64,000 nt of DNA from Tethya wilhelma (lineage: Eukaryota > Porifera > Demospongiae > Tethyida > Tethyidae), in contig CAXIPT010000002.1 in assembly GCA_964030475.1 (NCBI GenBank), forward strand, positions 20,436,278 through 20,500,277, in the 5' to 3' direction. Below the pieces are notes generated by a model. It searched no databases and was not told where the DNA came from. It was given only the letters and a program-made list of their open reading frames with translations. Position 1 is the first letter of the stretch. Every line of letters begins with the position of its first letter. The position numbers and the translations under genes were made by a program. This document shows, piece by piece, positions 1 to 11,720 of the stretch.

Positions 1-86
<86 letters not shown>

Positions 87-107
87 ATGTGTGTGTGTGA
101 GTGTAGT
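1..107. repeat. (GT)n microsatellite at the window edge
   Basis: An almost pure GT dinucleotide run fills about the first 90 bases and decays into imperfect GT to about 107. Its left end is outside the window, so its relation to any gene is unknown. Confidence 0.95.
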
Positions 108-1546
108 GATACAGGTTCTCTTACATAATCATTACAGATAAGTATATTAAGTATACATAAGCTAATATTGAAATGAAAAGATTATCTGTGTATGAAATTT
201 GACGCCCATTGATCAAACAACAACTGTGATGCTAAAAAGTTACAAAATGAATAGTTTTACTCTGCTACATTAAAGCGTATGCATAGCGTTACATAACACA
301 TACTGAGTGAACATGTGAGTGCTGTAAGGGACCATGCCTGAATCACATGCAAACACTGCACCGTGTACAACTTCTGCTAAGACTGCATAACAACTGCCAC
401 TACCCATTGTAGGCCAACTATACCCACTTAATTATAACCCTTCTCTGTGGCAACCATAATGTTTAGACACTTAATTACAGGCCACCAGAGGATGCTGAAG
501 CCATTACTGCCAGGCCACTTGAATGGACTATTAGTGGTAACAGGTTGTGGGTGCTCTATCTAGAGGCTGTTTGTAAGCATTCCTCAGATATTATATTGCA
601 GTCTTTTAGAGAGAAACCCATGAACTGTATGAGAGGAGAAGACCATGTGATACATTTCATCATTCATTGCATGCAAAGGTCATTAATTAAAACAATTTTA
701 CTTCCTTGCATTCCATGGCATCACTCATCCACACTTCCTATGCCACCACACAGCATCACTCACTCATCCACACACCTCACAGACACTGGAAACTATTTTC
801 TCTTGTGTCTCGGGCCATAAATAGGCTGCAGGCTCTGTGTGGCAAGCCACACACACACACACACACCATAGGACAGCCTTCTACTCATGACTTACAGGCA
901 GCTGTCTTCATGTACGAAAAGGACTCTAAAAGAGCCAGTGCTTGCAAAACCCTGAGTCTGTTTTAAATTATGACAACAGTTACTACGACTTGTAAATTAT
1001 TTCTTGCCAAATAAAGCAGCTGGACTTGATAAAGTAGACAGAATTTACATTTGACTATTCAAGTTTACCTCAGAATCACAATGAATAGCACAGCAAATAT
1101 TGGAAGGATTAGCTCAAATGCTGTACCAATGGGTCTTCTTATCTGGACGTGACAGAAAGTATACATAAATGGTGGAAGCATGGCAAGGTGCTGTAGCTAC
1201 ACAAACTAAAAAATATATGCCCATATTCATAAATTCCAGTATACCTGGAGAATAAAGTTCTTCCAGAGCAGAAGAAAGAATTGCCTGCACAGCAGAGAGC
1301 AGGCCATATTGTAGTACAGTTCCGCAGGTCAGCTTACGCTCTATTTCCCCACACTACAAGTTGTTTGGACGAAAATTCCTTGCTCAAATTTATAGAAGTA
1401 CAAGTCAATGAAGTTTGGGCGCGTGACGCACCTTGTTACATGACGGGGAATTCCCGGAATGCAGAACAAATAAACCACTACAGTCATCAATTATTATTAC
1501 ATACAAATCATTCTCCTGTTATCTACACGGACTGATTAAGGAGTTC
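108..1546. other. Intergenic or unassigned stretch
   Basis: I see no convincing gene here. The open frames at 545-966 and 1281-1535 are short, have no recognisable domain and are not joined by plausible splice sites. The right end probably holds the 3' untranslated region of the leftward DCTN4 gene. A short CA run lies near 848-865. Confidence 0.5.
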
Positions 1547-2980
1547 CTAATGGGTTGGTTTGCACAGTCTAACAAACACTGGCAGTTCAATCTTGGTGAA
1601 TTCATTCTCTTTGTCCGTCTCAACAGTCGACTTGTGCGTGGACTTCATCACAAACATGAACTTTGCACTCTCCGTCAAAACCTCCGGTGTCACTTTAAAC
1701 TTGAGAATGATCTTCCCTGGCAACCTGCTGTGAACAAAGTCGGGATTATCCTGGATCTCCGCCTCGGCCTCGTCGTCCAGAAGGTCACCAACATCATCGT
1801 TGGGAGTGAGAACGAACTCTCCTTCTGGGACCACCACACTGATGACCTTCTCCTTCAGGGACTTCAGTCGGGAGTCGGGACACGACTCGAACGTCACTGT
1901 GATGGCATAGTTGAGAGGATTGGTGACAGAGAGGAGGACCTCGGACTCCTTGCCAACCTCCATGTTGGGAAACTCCACGACACGAATCTGAGGGAAAGCG
2001 TGGAGAGCTACCTGTTGGATTTTGAAACGAATAGAACTGGGATTTATTTCGGCTTTCATGAGAATGTGGTCGCATCCCTTGCAACGATGCAGCTTCTTAC
2101 CCATCAGGTGAAGCTGCCGAGGCCAAAAATCGTTGGTTGACTTGGGTTGGTAGACGGGATCGTTCAATTGTTGCCTCAGCGTTGGGACTGCAGCCAGATT
2201 GAGCTCAGTGGTGTAGAAATCCTCGGGGGGAGGCAGTGGGTCATCTGTTGCTTTAGCTGCCATTTTCTCGGGCAACGAAGGATCCCATTGAGAGCTACCC
2301 CGTCGAGAAGCTAGCGGACTGTCAGACCCACCGAGCGATTTAGTAAACTTTGAGGTATCAAGAAAGCTGGCATATCGTTGACGTCGAGTGGAAGGAGGTT
2401 TGCGAGCTTTTTCTCTGTCAGCATTGTCCTTTGTGGCATAGTCCTTGTAGAAGGCCACGAGTGCAGCGATCCTCTCCTGATGAGGACTTACACGATCCTT
2501 GAAATCGATGGCCGATCGCTTGTCTTTGATGCCGACATCACGAGTGCTCCACTTGCAGTGAGAGCAAGAGAGGTAGTAGAGCTTTGTGCCCCCTGGAGAC
2601 CTGTAGCCAACACTGCTGGACATAGAGCCACTGCGAGGCGGGGTCTTGGGAGGAGTCGTTTCTGGTGGTGTCTTCTTCTGAGGAGATTGATCCCCCAGTT
2701 TCTCACTAGGAATGATAATGGAGCGAGTGGTGAGAGTGGAGGAACACTGTGGACACTGGAAACAGTGGTTGCAACGCCCTCTCTTGGACTTCACATCTGA
2801 CATGATTGTGGCCTGTTCGAAACAGTGAGGGCAAGAGAAACTCTCGACAGTTGTAGAGACGCAATCCCTACATCTCGGGACCTTGCAGTGTCGGCAGAAA
2901 AACAGCTCCCCTAGAGGTGAGAGTTGAGAACAGGAACAAGAGTAAAAGACACGGTCTTGAAACAACAGGGCCAACGCCAT
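1547..2980 (-). CDS. DCTN4: Dynactin subunit 4 (p62)
   Basis: This is the p62 pointed-end subunit of dynactin, the cofactor that links dynein to cargo. It is one uninterrupted exon of about 477 residues, close to the roughly 460-residue vertebrate protein. The N-terminus (residues 1-90) carries the family's cysteine pairs of the CxxC type (CRHC, CRDC, CPHC, CNHC, CPQC) that form zinc sites. The C-terminal half contains a beta-rich region with segments such as VRVEFPNMEVGKE-like text and SVTNPLNYAITVTFES. I chose the Met at 2980 because MALALLFQDRV begins the family alignment; an in-frame Met at 3022 would add 14 residues. The start lies about 160 bp from the divergent LETMD1-like start, implying a shared promoter. 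The absence of introns is notable beside intron-rich neighbours. Confidence 0.93.
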   Translation of the reverse strand: MALALLFQDRVFYSCSCSQLSPLGELFFCRHCKVPRCRDCVSTTVESFSCPHCFEQATIMSDVKSKRGRCNHCFQCPQCSSTLTTRSIIIPSEKLGDQSPQKKTPPETTPPKTPPRSGSMSSSVGYRSPGGTKLYYLSCSHCKWSTRDVGIKDKRSAIDFKDRVSPHQERIAALVAFYKDYATKDNADREKARKPPSTRRQRYASFLDTSKFTKSLGGSDSPLASRRGSSQWDPSLPEKMAAKATDDPLPPPEDFYTTELNLAAVPTLRQQLNDPVYQPKSTNDFWPRQLHLMGKKLHRCKGCDHILMKAEINPSSIRFKIQQVALHAFPQIRVVEFPNMEVGKESEVLLSVTNPLNYAITVTFESCPDSRLKSLKEKVISVVVPEGEFVLTPNDDVGDLLDDEAEAEIQDNPDFVHSRLPGKIILKFKVTPEVLTESAKFMFVMKSTHKSTVETDKENEFTKIELPVFVRLCKPTH

Positions 2981-3139
2981 TTTCTCCACAACCTTTATTC
3001 CAATTAACGCCCACCAGTGCATGTGATTTTGGATGCTGTGTGGTTCAATCCTAATAATGCTTTGTGGCTTGTATAGACATTGAAAAGGTATGTTGCAATG
3101 TTGTCTTGCACTTATTTATAGGTTCCTCTCAAATTCACA

Positions 3140-4714
3140 GTGCAACATGCCCTGATGCTGAGAGATATGTTTGCAGCATACAGCTTGAGAAGGATCCACA
3201 ATTTCAGTGGTGAACAAATCATTCCACACTGGAAAAACCATCTGCATCCAAACAGAAATGTGTCCCTATCACTGCCTCTGTGTGCAGCTGCCACTCTAAG
3301 AGGACACAATCCGGGTGAAAAACAACCATATTACTCAAGACCTAACAGTAACTATGGTATCACTGTCCACCGCTCCCTGTCTTCCTCCTCTGACCAGCCA
3401 CCAGAACAACAGAAGCTGCTCACAAGGATGTGGATCAAGCTGGCAACAACCATCAGAGCATTCATGGCTGGTACCAAACTGCTCTATTCTGATGTGAAGC
3501 TCTCGTATGGACTGCGATCTGAGAAGGGCAAGCTGGTGTTCTCTAGCACGATCCCAATTGAGGAGTCATCAGGGAAAGTCAAATCAAAGTTCACCAGGAA
3601 AGAAGTACAATTGATATACAAGGTTGGAGATACAGTTGACCAACCACTGCTGTATTTACACCATTCATAAATGATTTACACTTTATCACACTTGTACTCT
3701 CTCTATTTATTTATTCAGACAAATAAAGACTTGAAGAAGATGCTCCCTGCGGTGGTTGTTTTCTTCATTCCTGTTCTTGGATATTTCGTTCCATTAATTG
3801 TGTAGGTACCTATACATGACATGCTGTGTAGTTTGAGTGCACAGTTAGGAAAAGTATTGCTTTTGTCATCCTCTACTACTGTAGGTTTATGTATCCACAG
3901 ACTATGCTGAGTCATCATTTCTGGACAGAGGAACAGAAAGCTGAATATTCAGCTGCAGCAGATGAAGCAAGTAAAAAAGAGTTTCAAACCCTTCTCACAT
4001 CACTGAAGAAGACAGCCACCAATGACCAGCTCAATGAGATAAGGAAACAGGTAATGGGTAAGGGGTCTCCCCTTAATTTGCTCAATAACCTTTTTGTTTC
4101 CTTTAGCTGTTGGAAGGTAGTGATGAGATTGACAAGAACCATTTTGAGCTGTTTAATATCAGGGAACTACCAAAAGAACAGAGAGTATGTCATCAACTCC
4201 AGCACACAGTATGACCTGTTACGTATTGTGTCTCCATGATGTGATCTGCAGAGTGTGCTGTACGGTGGATGGAATGTCAAGAGTGTTCTGTTTTCTCCTC
4301 ACCACAAGCTGGTGAATCATCTCCACTACCTCCATCTCAGTGACTGGTTGATTCAACAAGAGGGAGGTGTGGAGGAACTCACAGACAAGGAGGTCCTTGA
4401 GGTAAGAGGGTGTGGAAAGGGTTAGAGTCTTGAAATGTGAAGTTGTTTGCTACACACATGCACATACACGTTGCCATACAGGCGTGTAGGGAAAGAAAAC
4501 TGCTGACTAGTGACAACGAAATGTCTGAGAAACAAAAGCAGCTCCTTCAATCCTGGATCCAAATGTCCACTCGGTTCAAAGGTACTTTAGATAGCAATAT
4601 GAGTAGTTATAATTAGAGTGTTTATCAGGTGGTTTTATTTTTATTTTAACCCCATTAGAATGCCCAGTCTCCTTAATGGCACACACTCCGGTAGCTCTAC
4701 AGCACATCACCTGA
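3140..4714 (+). CDS. LETMD1: LETM1 domain-containing protein 1-like (mitochondrial inner membrane)
   Basis: Exons read as about 3140-3622, 3718-3804, 3885-4050, 4107-4187, 4252-4401, 4482-4581 and 4659-4714, with GT/AG borders and consistent phase. The N-terminus is basic and hydroxylated, as expected of a mitochondrial targeting sequence. Exon 2 encodes the hydrophobic segment MLPAVVVFFIPVLGYFVP, the hallmark membrane segment of LETM1/LETMD1. It is followed by the LETM ribosome-binding-like region (HFELFNIRELP, HLHYLHLSDWLIQQEGG). No EF hand or long coiled coil follows, and the short size fits LETMD1 rather than LETM1. Mets at 3140, 3155 and 3167 are all possible starts. The gene ends 189 bp from the convergent eIF5A gene. 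Confidence 0.82.
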
Positions 4715-4902
4715 TACATCCAATTAATAAACAGTGATATTTCAGTGCTATATATGCTCAGTGTGAACCACATATTTTCTCAATAATCCAATTATTTTCC
4801 AATTGCAATCTTTCATTTTTTGTTAATAATTATTATTCTTGTTCACTTAAAACTCAACAATAAAATATTATTATTATTAAAGTTATTATTATTGCCAAGC
4901 CA

Positions 4903-5570
4903 TCACATGCTAGTGATCTTGGAGTCACGGGCAGCCTTCACAGCAGTGATGCTCTCTTCCTCCACAGCCTGGAGAACCACAACAATCAGATCCTTGCCTT
5001 CATCATAGCTCTGCTGAATCTCTCTCCCCAGCTCTCCTCCTGGCAGCTGGAGGTCCTCCCTAACTTCTCCAACATCATCCATCAGGCTTAGGAAACCATC
5101 AGATTGAATATCAATGAGCTAGAGAAGAAATGGAGAAGAAATTAGACATACCATATGCAATGATAGAAAGACTTAGCTAGCTAGCTGTACTAATTTAAGG
5201 AATCACTCAAAACCAGTAGTTACAGCTAAGAATATGTCTGGTCACCTGATATTCCACGCGAGAGATGAGAGGGACTTGGACCTTGTGTGAAGATGGGTGG
5301 ATGTCTTCGTACTTCCTTCCAGTGAACACATCCAAACCAATGATATGAATCTGGATGCAAGAAGGACAAACATTATATTGAGGTAATTGTAAAACAAAGC
5401 ATTAATTTGGTTACCTTGGAGTGTCCGTGTTTGCCTGGTGTTGAAGTCATCATTTCCACAATCTTACATGGATGTCTCTTGAGCATTACATGCCCTCCTT
5501 TACGGAGGTTGGAGCATTGGGTGGGATAGGTTTTGGAGGCATGTGACTCTCCATGTCCATATCCAGCCAT
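4903..5570 (-). CDS. EIF5A: Eukaryotic translation initiation factor 5A
   Basis: eIF5A is the hypusine-containing factor that relieves ribosome stalling and aids peptide-bond formation. There are three exons (5570 to about 5416, about 5351-5247, about 5119-4903). The first holds the N-terminus and the hypusination loop TPGKHGHSK with the conserved lysine between Gly and His. The second holds the strand-rich [20 protein letters not shown]. The third holds the OB-fold C-terminus ([20 protein letters not shown]). It is about 155 residues, the usual size. The loop reads TSTPGKHGH instead of the common TSKTGKHGH. Met at 5570 follows an AG acceptor-like sequence but gives a complete N-terminus. It is divergent from the kinase gene. 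Confidence 0.94.
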
Positions 5571-5771
5571 ACACTGCAAGCAAATGAAATGTATGCAGCA
5601 CTCAATGACAATCTACAGCCTAGAATAATAGTAGAATTGACTCACATGAAAGAAAAAGTTCACTAGAAAACCATAAGCTTGGTGCAATCTTGCATGGTAC
5701 AGTACACATCATTCCTTTTATTGGAGTCTGTTGGTGTTGCACAACAGCAACTCAATCTCCTGATACTCTCA

Positions 5772-5783
5772 TGCGCATGCGCA
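5772..5783. promoter_or_regulatory. Perfect NRF1-type palindrome in the EIF5A/kinase divergent promoter
   Basis: TGCGCATGCGCA reads the same on both strands and equals the NRF1 consensus of metazoan promoters. It sits between the eIF5A start (5570) and the kinase start I prefer (5849). That argues the upstream in-frame Met at 5690 is not the real start. Confidence 0.6.
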
Positions 5784-5848
5784 TCATGGAATTATTACGT
5801 CACCAATATTACATAATGGAAAGTGCGCTCCATTTAGAACTAAACACA

Positions 5849-8564
5849 ATGGCTGAAGATCATGCCAGTGATGGCACTGATGGCCGGGAAGAAGAGATAC
5901 CAGACGCTCTACAAGAGTTTCTCTTGGACGACATTGAGGTATCAGGTCGTGAGCTCGGTGTAGGCTCGTATTCTTCCGTTCTCGAGCTCCGTTACAAGGG
6001 TATGAAATGTGCTGGGAAGAAACTGCACACAGCTCTGTACGACCAAGGTATGGCCATTGGTCCAGAGATCCTGGAGAGGTTTGGAAATGAGTGTGAGCTG
6101 CTGAGTCAACTGAGGCATCCATGCGTTGTCCAATTCCTTGGCCTACACTTTGAAGAAGGTGCCGATGTTCCAATCTTGGTGCTGGAGTACATGCCATATG
6201 CTCTCTCCGACTGCATAGAGCGATACGGGACATTTCCAGTGGAGATCAGTTACTCTATTCTTCATCACGTTGCATTGGGGCTTCATTTCCTTCACGATCA
6301 GAAACCGGCCATCATTCACAGGGATTTGACAGCCAACAATGTCCTGCTCACTTCGGACATGACTGCCAAGATATCAGACCTGGGCATGGCCAAGATACTC
6401 AACATTCCACCTGCTAACATGACCAGGAGAATGACCGTCTGTCCCGGCACACTCAGCTACATGCCTCCAGAGTCACTGACAGCCTACCCACGCTACGATA
6501 CAAAGCTGGACTGCTTTTCTTTTGGTGTGCTAATGATCCACATATTCTGTGGAGAGTGGCCACTTGCAATGGAGTACCTCCAACCAGACCCCCTCAATCC
6601 AGGCCACCTGTACCCCCTCACCGAGGTACAACGACGGGTCAAGTACATCACGAGGCTAGGAGAGAGTCATCCTCTGCTCGAACTCATCCACAAGTGCCTC
6701 AAGAACCTTCCTGCCGATCGCCCTGAAGCATCTGAAGTGCTGGTGAATCTCAACCAAATTGTGGCGCAGTTTCCGGCAAGTTTTGAGAACAAGATTGAAA
6801 TGTTGAATCAGATAAAGTCGGACACAGAAGAGAAAGTGTCCAATCGTGAGGAGATTGATAAGTTGCAGCGTATGTTGCACGAAAAGGAGCACAAGATTGA
6901 GAATCTTTGTGCAGCCTACAGCGTTGAGATGGAGAGAATGAGAGAGGCTTTGACAAGATTAGAACAGACGTGTTCGTTGCAAGAAGCTCAGCTCAATGAA
7001 CTTCAGACAGAGAATGATAGACTGCGGGTGAGTCTCTCCAGCAAACAGGAGGAGGTGGAAATGATGAGGAAGAGGGTGGACAGTTTGAGCAACGAGCTGC
7101 AGGCAGCTTGTAGCAAGCTGGAAGAGAAGGCGAGGGATTCCGTTCAGAAGTTGAAACATCTTCAGAATGAGCTGGTGGCCAAGAGTCAGGACAGAGAGGC
7201 AGCTCTTCAAAGGTAGGTGTTTACAGGTGCTCTGTGTGTGTAGGTGTGATGGTTATTGTTTCTGTTGATGTTTTCAGAGTAACCCGTGGTCATTTGGACA
7301 GTGCTCTGAGTCACAGCTTCCAAAGAAGTGGCAGTGAAGCTTTGTCTAAAGTGTATGAGGATTTCTTCCTTAACAGTGCCGATGACATCACAGAGTTGTT
7401 GAAGAAGTCTCAGAGAACTGGGAGTACGACTCACCTTCAGGCCCAGCAGATGGTGTGTGACATGGTCCAGGTGAGAAACAGATGTGCATGGACTGTCATA
7501 CACACACTTACTGTTTGGCTTGTATTACATCATGGTGTTCTATGTAAGACGTCAGTAGGAGTGTGTTTCAATTACCACTAATACAAAGCATAGTGGATGT
7601 AGCCTACAAATTGAGACATTAGTGGGTGTATCTTTATTCTAATACCCAGTGGATTTCGATGAGCTTACTATTAGGATTATGTTTCTCTGTGAAATTTGTA
7701 TCATGTACACATTCATACAGCATTGCTATGACCACTGCAAGGCCAAGGTGCTGCAGCAGCTGGTACGTCAGATGGAGAAGCTGTTCACTGTAAAGCAGGC
7801 CTCGTCATCAGATGATGACCAAGATCCTCTTCGTGACACCAGCATTGCCTACGGTCTGCTCATGAGGGCTGCCCACCTGCCAGACTCACAGCAGTACTCT
7901 GAAGCACTGTGTGAAGAGGTAAAGTTAAAGTCCATCTGGTTTTAGAATGCCGGTAGAAAAAAATTTAATAACTTTCTAAATATACGACTGATTTCAAAAT
8001 TTCAAGCACCATCGGAAAGCGCTTATTCTTCCCGTTCTTTTGGTTGCTTTTCCAGCTTCCTACGCCATACCAATCAAAAGTTAGCTATTTTGCCCCATAT
8101 GAAAAGTATTGCCCATTATTTCACTTCCGGTGGCATTCTCAAACCAGATGGACTTTAGCTCCAGGAGTCTCTCTACCTCTTGTTACAATGCAATCCTCTC
8201 CTTGTAGCTCTTCCCAAAGTTTCTTGAGAAGCATTCGTTCAGAGTGTCTTCACGATCGACTGAAGCCTCCCTCAGACAGCACTTGCGTCAAGCATGCAAG
8301 ACCACGTGGGACCTCATTGCAACCTGGCCCCCTCTGATAGTAGCCCGACCACCAGAGTACCGGGAGGAGTGGCACGACAGGGAGTTCCAGTACTGGGAGA
8401 AGAGCTCCCCAAACTATCGCCTCCTCTATACCAGACCCGTGCTGTTCCTGAGCTACGAGGGAGCTGTAGGGGTCAAAGGTTGGGTGGGGAACAAGGACAA
8501 GGGAACGGGGTCTCACGGAGTTCGACGAGGGTCACCAAACAGCAGACTGAGGCATAAGAAATGA
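5849..8564 (+). CDS. TKL-like protein kinase with coiled coil and MIEAP-like C-terminal domain
   Basis: Exons are 5849-7212, 7278-7470, 7721-7918 and 8208-8564; phases agree at all three junctions. Residues about 30-300 form a kinase domain: glycine loop GVGSYSSV, the Lys in CAGKKLH, catalytic HRDLTANN, DLG in place of DFG, and PPE in place of APE. All catalytic residues are present, so it should be active. A heptad-rich coiled coil follows (about 320-470), from which the second exon continues. The last exon contains a WDLIATWPPLIV to LSYEGAVGVKGWV stretch. This resembles the C-terminal domain of mitochondria-eating protein (MIEAP/SPATA18), in which an aromatic segment precedes a VxVKG motif; that match is from memory. 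An in-frame upstream Met at 5690 is possible, but lies across the promoter palindrome. Confidence 0.8.
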
Positions 8565-8777
8565 GGGCGTGGCATGCACTCCTTTTGATGGTTTGTTTGA
8601 TAAGTGTGATTAATTAAATCAGTTTAGTAGTGTTCTATTTATAGCTCATGAATCATTACATCATTCAGTTGTGTGTCTATTTTTGTATCATTTTTTAATT
8701 AATGGAGAGAGTATGGACCATAAATCAATCTATTATTCACAATCACAATCATTGCCTTAATGAGTTCCATTGTCTGT

Positions 8778-9602
8778 TCAATTTTTGCTTGCAAAGAGAG
8801 CAGCTGCTGGGAAGGAGGAGCCTGGTCCAAACATGTGCATGTCTTTTTCATATTTAGAGTAATCAATTCTTGCCAGTCGAAGGAAGTAGGGCATCACCTT
8901 GCAGTGTCCGCGATGACAAGCCTTCCAGTCTTTCTTCTGGCACTCCTTGCCACAATATCGGGCCACTTTACATGCTGCACACTTTAACAGTTGGACTTGA
9001 TTTGAAGCACCAGATGGTGCTGGTGTGCCACTGAGGGAAGAAGACGAAGCCCCCTCTTTCTTCTGGCACTTGTCCTCTTGTTTCTTGCTGCATGCCCAAC
9101 ACTGAGTGTCATTCCTCCCGTGGTAGAGTGCTGAGAGGGACAAGAGGTCCTTCATGGTACTTGGGATCACAAATATCGACGACAGATCTTCAATGCGGAG
9201 ACCTACAGTCATATCCAAGAAATGATGCTTCTCAGCTTGCACTACAAACATTGTGTGACCTCTCTGAAGGTTACGAAAGTTAAAGTAGCCCTCCTCAGGG
9301 TAGAAGGAGACAGGGATGTTGTCGCAACCATCTCTATCTCGGACGAATACACGGTTCCGAAGGAAAGCCACCAGAGCTGTTTCATCATTGGTTATCTCAG
9401 CCATAAAGAACCAAGTACAAGAGTAGATATAGTTGCCCCGCCTGCCGTCCTCCTTCCAGTAGTCCAGATCGAGATCGTTCTCTTCGGGAAGGTCTGAGAA
9501 TGTTGGAAAGTGGTGAGTGTTTTGGAGGATGTCTTCTCCCTCTCTCAATTCACTGACAGCTGGTCGAATAATAGGGTCGTGAGAGAATGGCCTGGTTGCC
9601 AT
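8778..9602 (-). CDS. MYND zinc-finger protein, function unknown
   Basis: A single exon of 274 residues. Residues about 213-240 form a MYND finger (CAACKVARYCGKECQKKDW, then CHRGHC) with the full C6HC ligand pattern, a domain that binds proline-rich partner peptides. The N-terminal 160 residues are acidic and aromatic with no family I recognise. A Ser/Pro/Ala-rich linker with a CWACSKK pair joins the two. There is no SET domain, so it is not a SMYD methyltransferase. The stop is about 210 bp from the convergent kinase gene. Confidence 0.82.
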   Translation of the reverse strand: MATRPFSHDPIIRPAVSELREGEDILQNTHHFPTFSDLPEENDLDLDYWKEDGRRGNYIYSCTWFFMAEITNDETALVAFLRNRVFVRDRDGCDNIPVSFYPEEGYFNFRNLQRGHTMFVVQAEKHHFLDMTVGLRIEDLSSIFVIPSTMKDLLSLSALYHGRNDTQCWACSKKQEDKCQKKEGASSSSLSGTPAPSGASNQVQLLKCAACKVARYCGKECQKKDWKACHRGHCKVMPYFLRLARIDYSKYEKDMHMFGPGSSFPAAALFASKN

Positions 9603-10415
9603 GGTGATGTGTGTAGGAGTTTGCTATATCTAAAAGCAGGATGGACAAAGTAGACATTCAGTACACCCACTGATGTAATATCATGAGCAGTATATAGCAT
9701 ACATAGTTTGAATTTTATATGATAGATGTAAGGCAAAGTCAATTATAAATTTTAATAGTGGTTTACCAAATATCATATGATATAGAAAGAAAGTCAAGAG
9801 TATAACCTTAGACTTGAGTTTGATGTATGCTTACTTTCTTTCCGGGGAAGTCAAGTACTACTGTATACTACAAACATAAATTGTCAGCAATCTTCAGACA
9901 GGGTTGAGACCAAAGAATAAACTGCATCAACTGAACAGCTGGTTTTGATAGCTACAGCTTCTTATAAACCACAGCTAAATGTGTTACTATAATTCATGAA
10001 GGATTGATGAATATTCATAGCTAACTGGAATCACTCACAGCTAATCATGAATAGGTTCAAAACAACCCGACTCTCAGAACTCATCCACTCTCTTGAAGAA
10101 CACCAGGTGACTTACCAGAAGACAGACTTCAGGAGTAAACAGGTACTTCGACAGAAACAACCACACAATAAAGCTTTGTACTATGGAGGTGAAATGGCCC
10201 GAAGACAAACAAGGAATACCCTAATTATTATTACACTAACACACGTACACACAGTATCACATGACATAGTCAATACTTTCAAAAGAAATCATCACTCAAG
10301 TACGGGTGGTTATTGCAAATAAGACTCACAAAAGTTAATCAACTACTAATAAAAGGTATTCATATACGAAAACACATGTTCATGGTTCTAAACAAATGTG
10401 CACGATCACTTCAAA
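9603..10415. other. Intergenic, no gene seen
   Basis: AT-rich sequence upstream of the MYND gene and downstream of the dehydrogenase. The open frame at 10047-10322 has no recognisable domain and begins in low-complexity DNA. Confidence 0.5.
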
Positions 10416-10962
10416 CTAATCTTGTTTTTGTCGGCCCTTGAATCTGTCCATGGTGTGTGTGACACCAAAGAAATCTCCAGCCACCATTAAAGCTTTCTTT
10501 GGCATGAATCTAAGAGAGAACATGTAACAATAACTATGTTGTATCAATTTAGTAACAAAAGATTCACTAACGATTGGCAGAAGGCAAAGAGATAGAGGAT
10601 CCTTGGCATGAGCAGCATGTACTGATTGGAATGAAAGGCAGTCATGATCTTGTTCACGGCATATTCCGGATCCAGAATGGGGAGCAGGAATGGAATCCTG
10701 GTCCGTACACCATCAAACATGCCCGTATTGATAAAGTATGGGCAGACCAGTGTGGTGTTGATGCCATCCAGGTGACCAGCATGGAGCTCATTGTGAAGAG
10801 ACTCGTGGATACCAACTGCTCCGAACTTTGACCCACAGTAGTCCATGAGTCCTGAGACCCCGAAGAGACCAGCAGATGAAGCTATGGTGATGATGTGACC
10901 ACGATTCTTGGCAATCATAGACGGAACAAATGCCTTGAGTGTCTGTGTGTGTGTGTGTGTGN

Positions 10963-11035
<73 letters not shown>

Positions 11036-11720
11036 ATGTGTGTGTGTGTGTCATGTGCATAATTAGTACACACATATAATGGGTATTGTTTCAAAGATAA
11101 CTCCTAGACAATCATCTATGTACCTACCCAAAAATGTGCAACTGTGTTCACTTTAAAGGTCAAGTCAATCATTTCATCTGGAGTTTGAAAGAACTTCTTC
11201 CCACTAACAATCCCTGCATTGTTGACGAGAATCGTCACATCTCCAACCTCTTGCTTTACCTATAAGGCAAACGTTTTTATCTCTCTTAGATTGAAGAGGA
11301 GTTGGATTGATCTTACTTGTTCTGCAACTTGGTAGACCTCTTCACTCTTGGAGCAGTCACACTGGAAGGAGAAAGCACTTTGACCTTTCCCCTTGATCTC
11401 TTTCACAACGGCATCGCCAGCCTTCTTGTTGATATCCCACACAACCACCTTAGCTCCCAGCTCAGCAAACCTACACACCGTCAAATCCTTTGTCTCGAGT
11501 ACGTACACATAGATTTAAACTTTTATCACCTGAGAGCCATGAGTCGTCCAATGCCACTGCCTGCACCCGTGATCAAGACAATATCTTTGCTGACATCTTT
11601 CTTCGTGACCACAGGAAGAAAGAGCTTGATGAAGCCCACTAGACAGATCCACAGGATCTTTAGTAGTCGCACGATGAACTCCATAAAGAGAAGCACGTAC
11701 TTGTGAGCTTTTCTTGCCAT
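10416..11720 (-). CDS. Membrane-anchored short-chain dehydrogenase (SDR16C / HSD17B11-like)
   Basis: Five exons: 11720-11530, 11470-11317, 11259-11128, 10942-10572 and 10509-10416. The N-terminus has a hydrophobic anchor ([23 protein letters not shown] region) as in SDR16C retinol and 17-beta-hydroxysteroid dehydrogenases of lipid droplets and ER. The Rossmann motif TGAGSGIG, the NNAG motif and the catalytic Ser (SSAGLFG) plus YCGSK are all intact, so it should be an active NAD(P)-dependent oxidoreductase. The substrate cannot be told from sequence; retinoid, steroid or fatty alcohol are the family options. Intron 4 carries a long CA tract just before its acceptor. Confidence 0.88.
10943..11051. 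repeat. (CA)n microsatellite (sense strand) in dehydrogenase intron 4
   Basis: GT on the plus strand, which is CA on the gene's sense strand, abutting the 3' splice site of the exon that ends at 10942. One N at 10962 marks an unresolved repeat length. Confidence 0.95.

Noticed and set aside
7946..8207. Extra exon in the kinase gene (open frame at 8044)
   Set aside because: The in-phase junction 7918 to 8208 gives continuous protein; the intervening frame has no family match.
10047..10322. 91-residue ORF
   Set aside because: No domain, no splice support, low-complexity surroundings.
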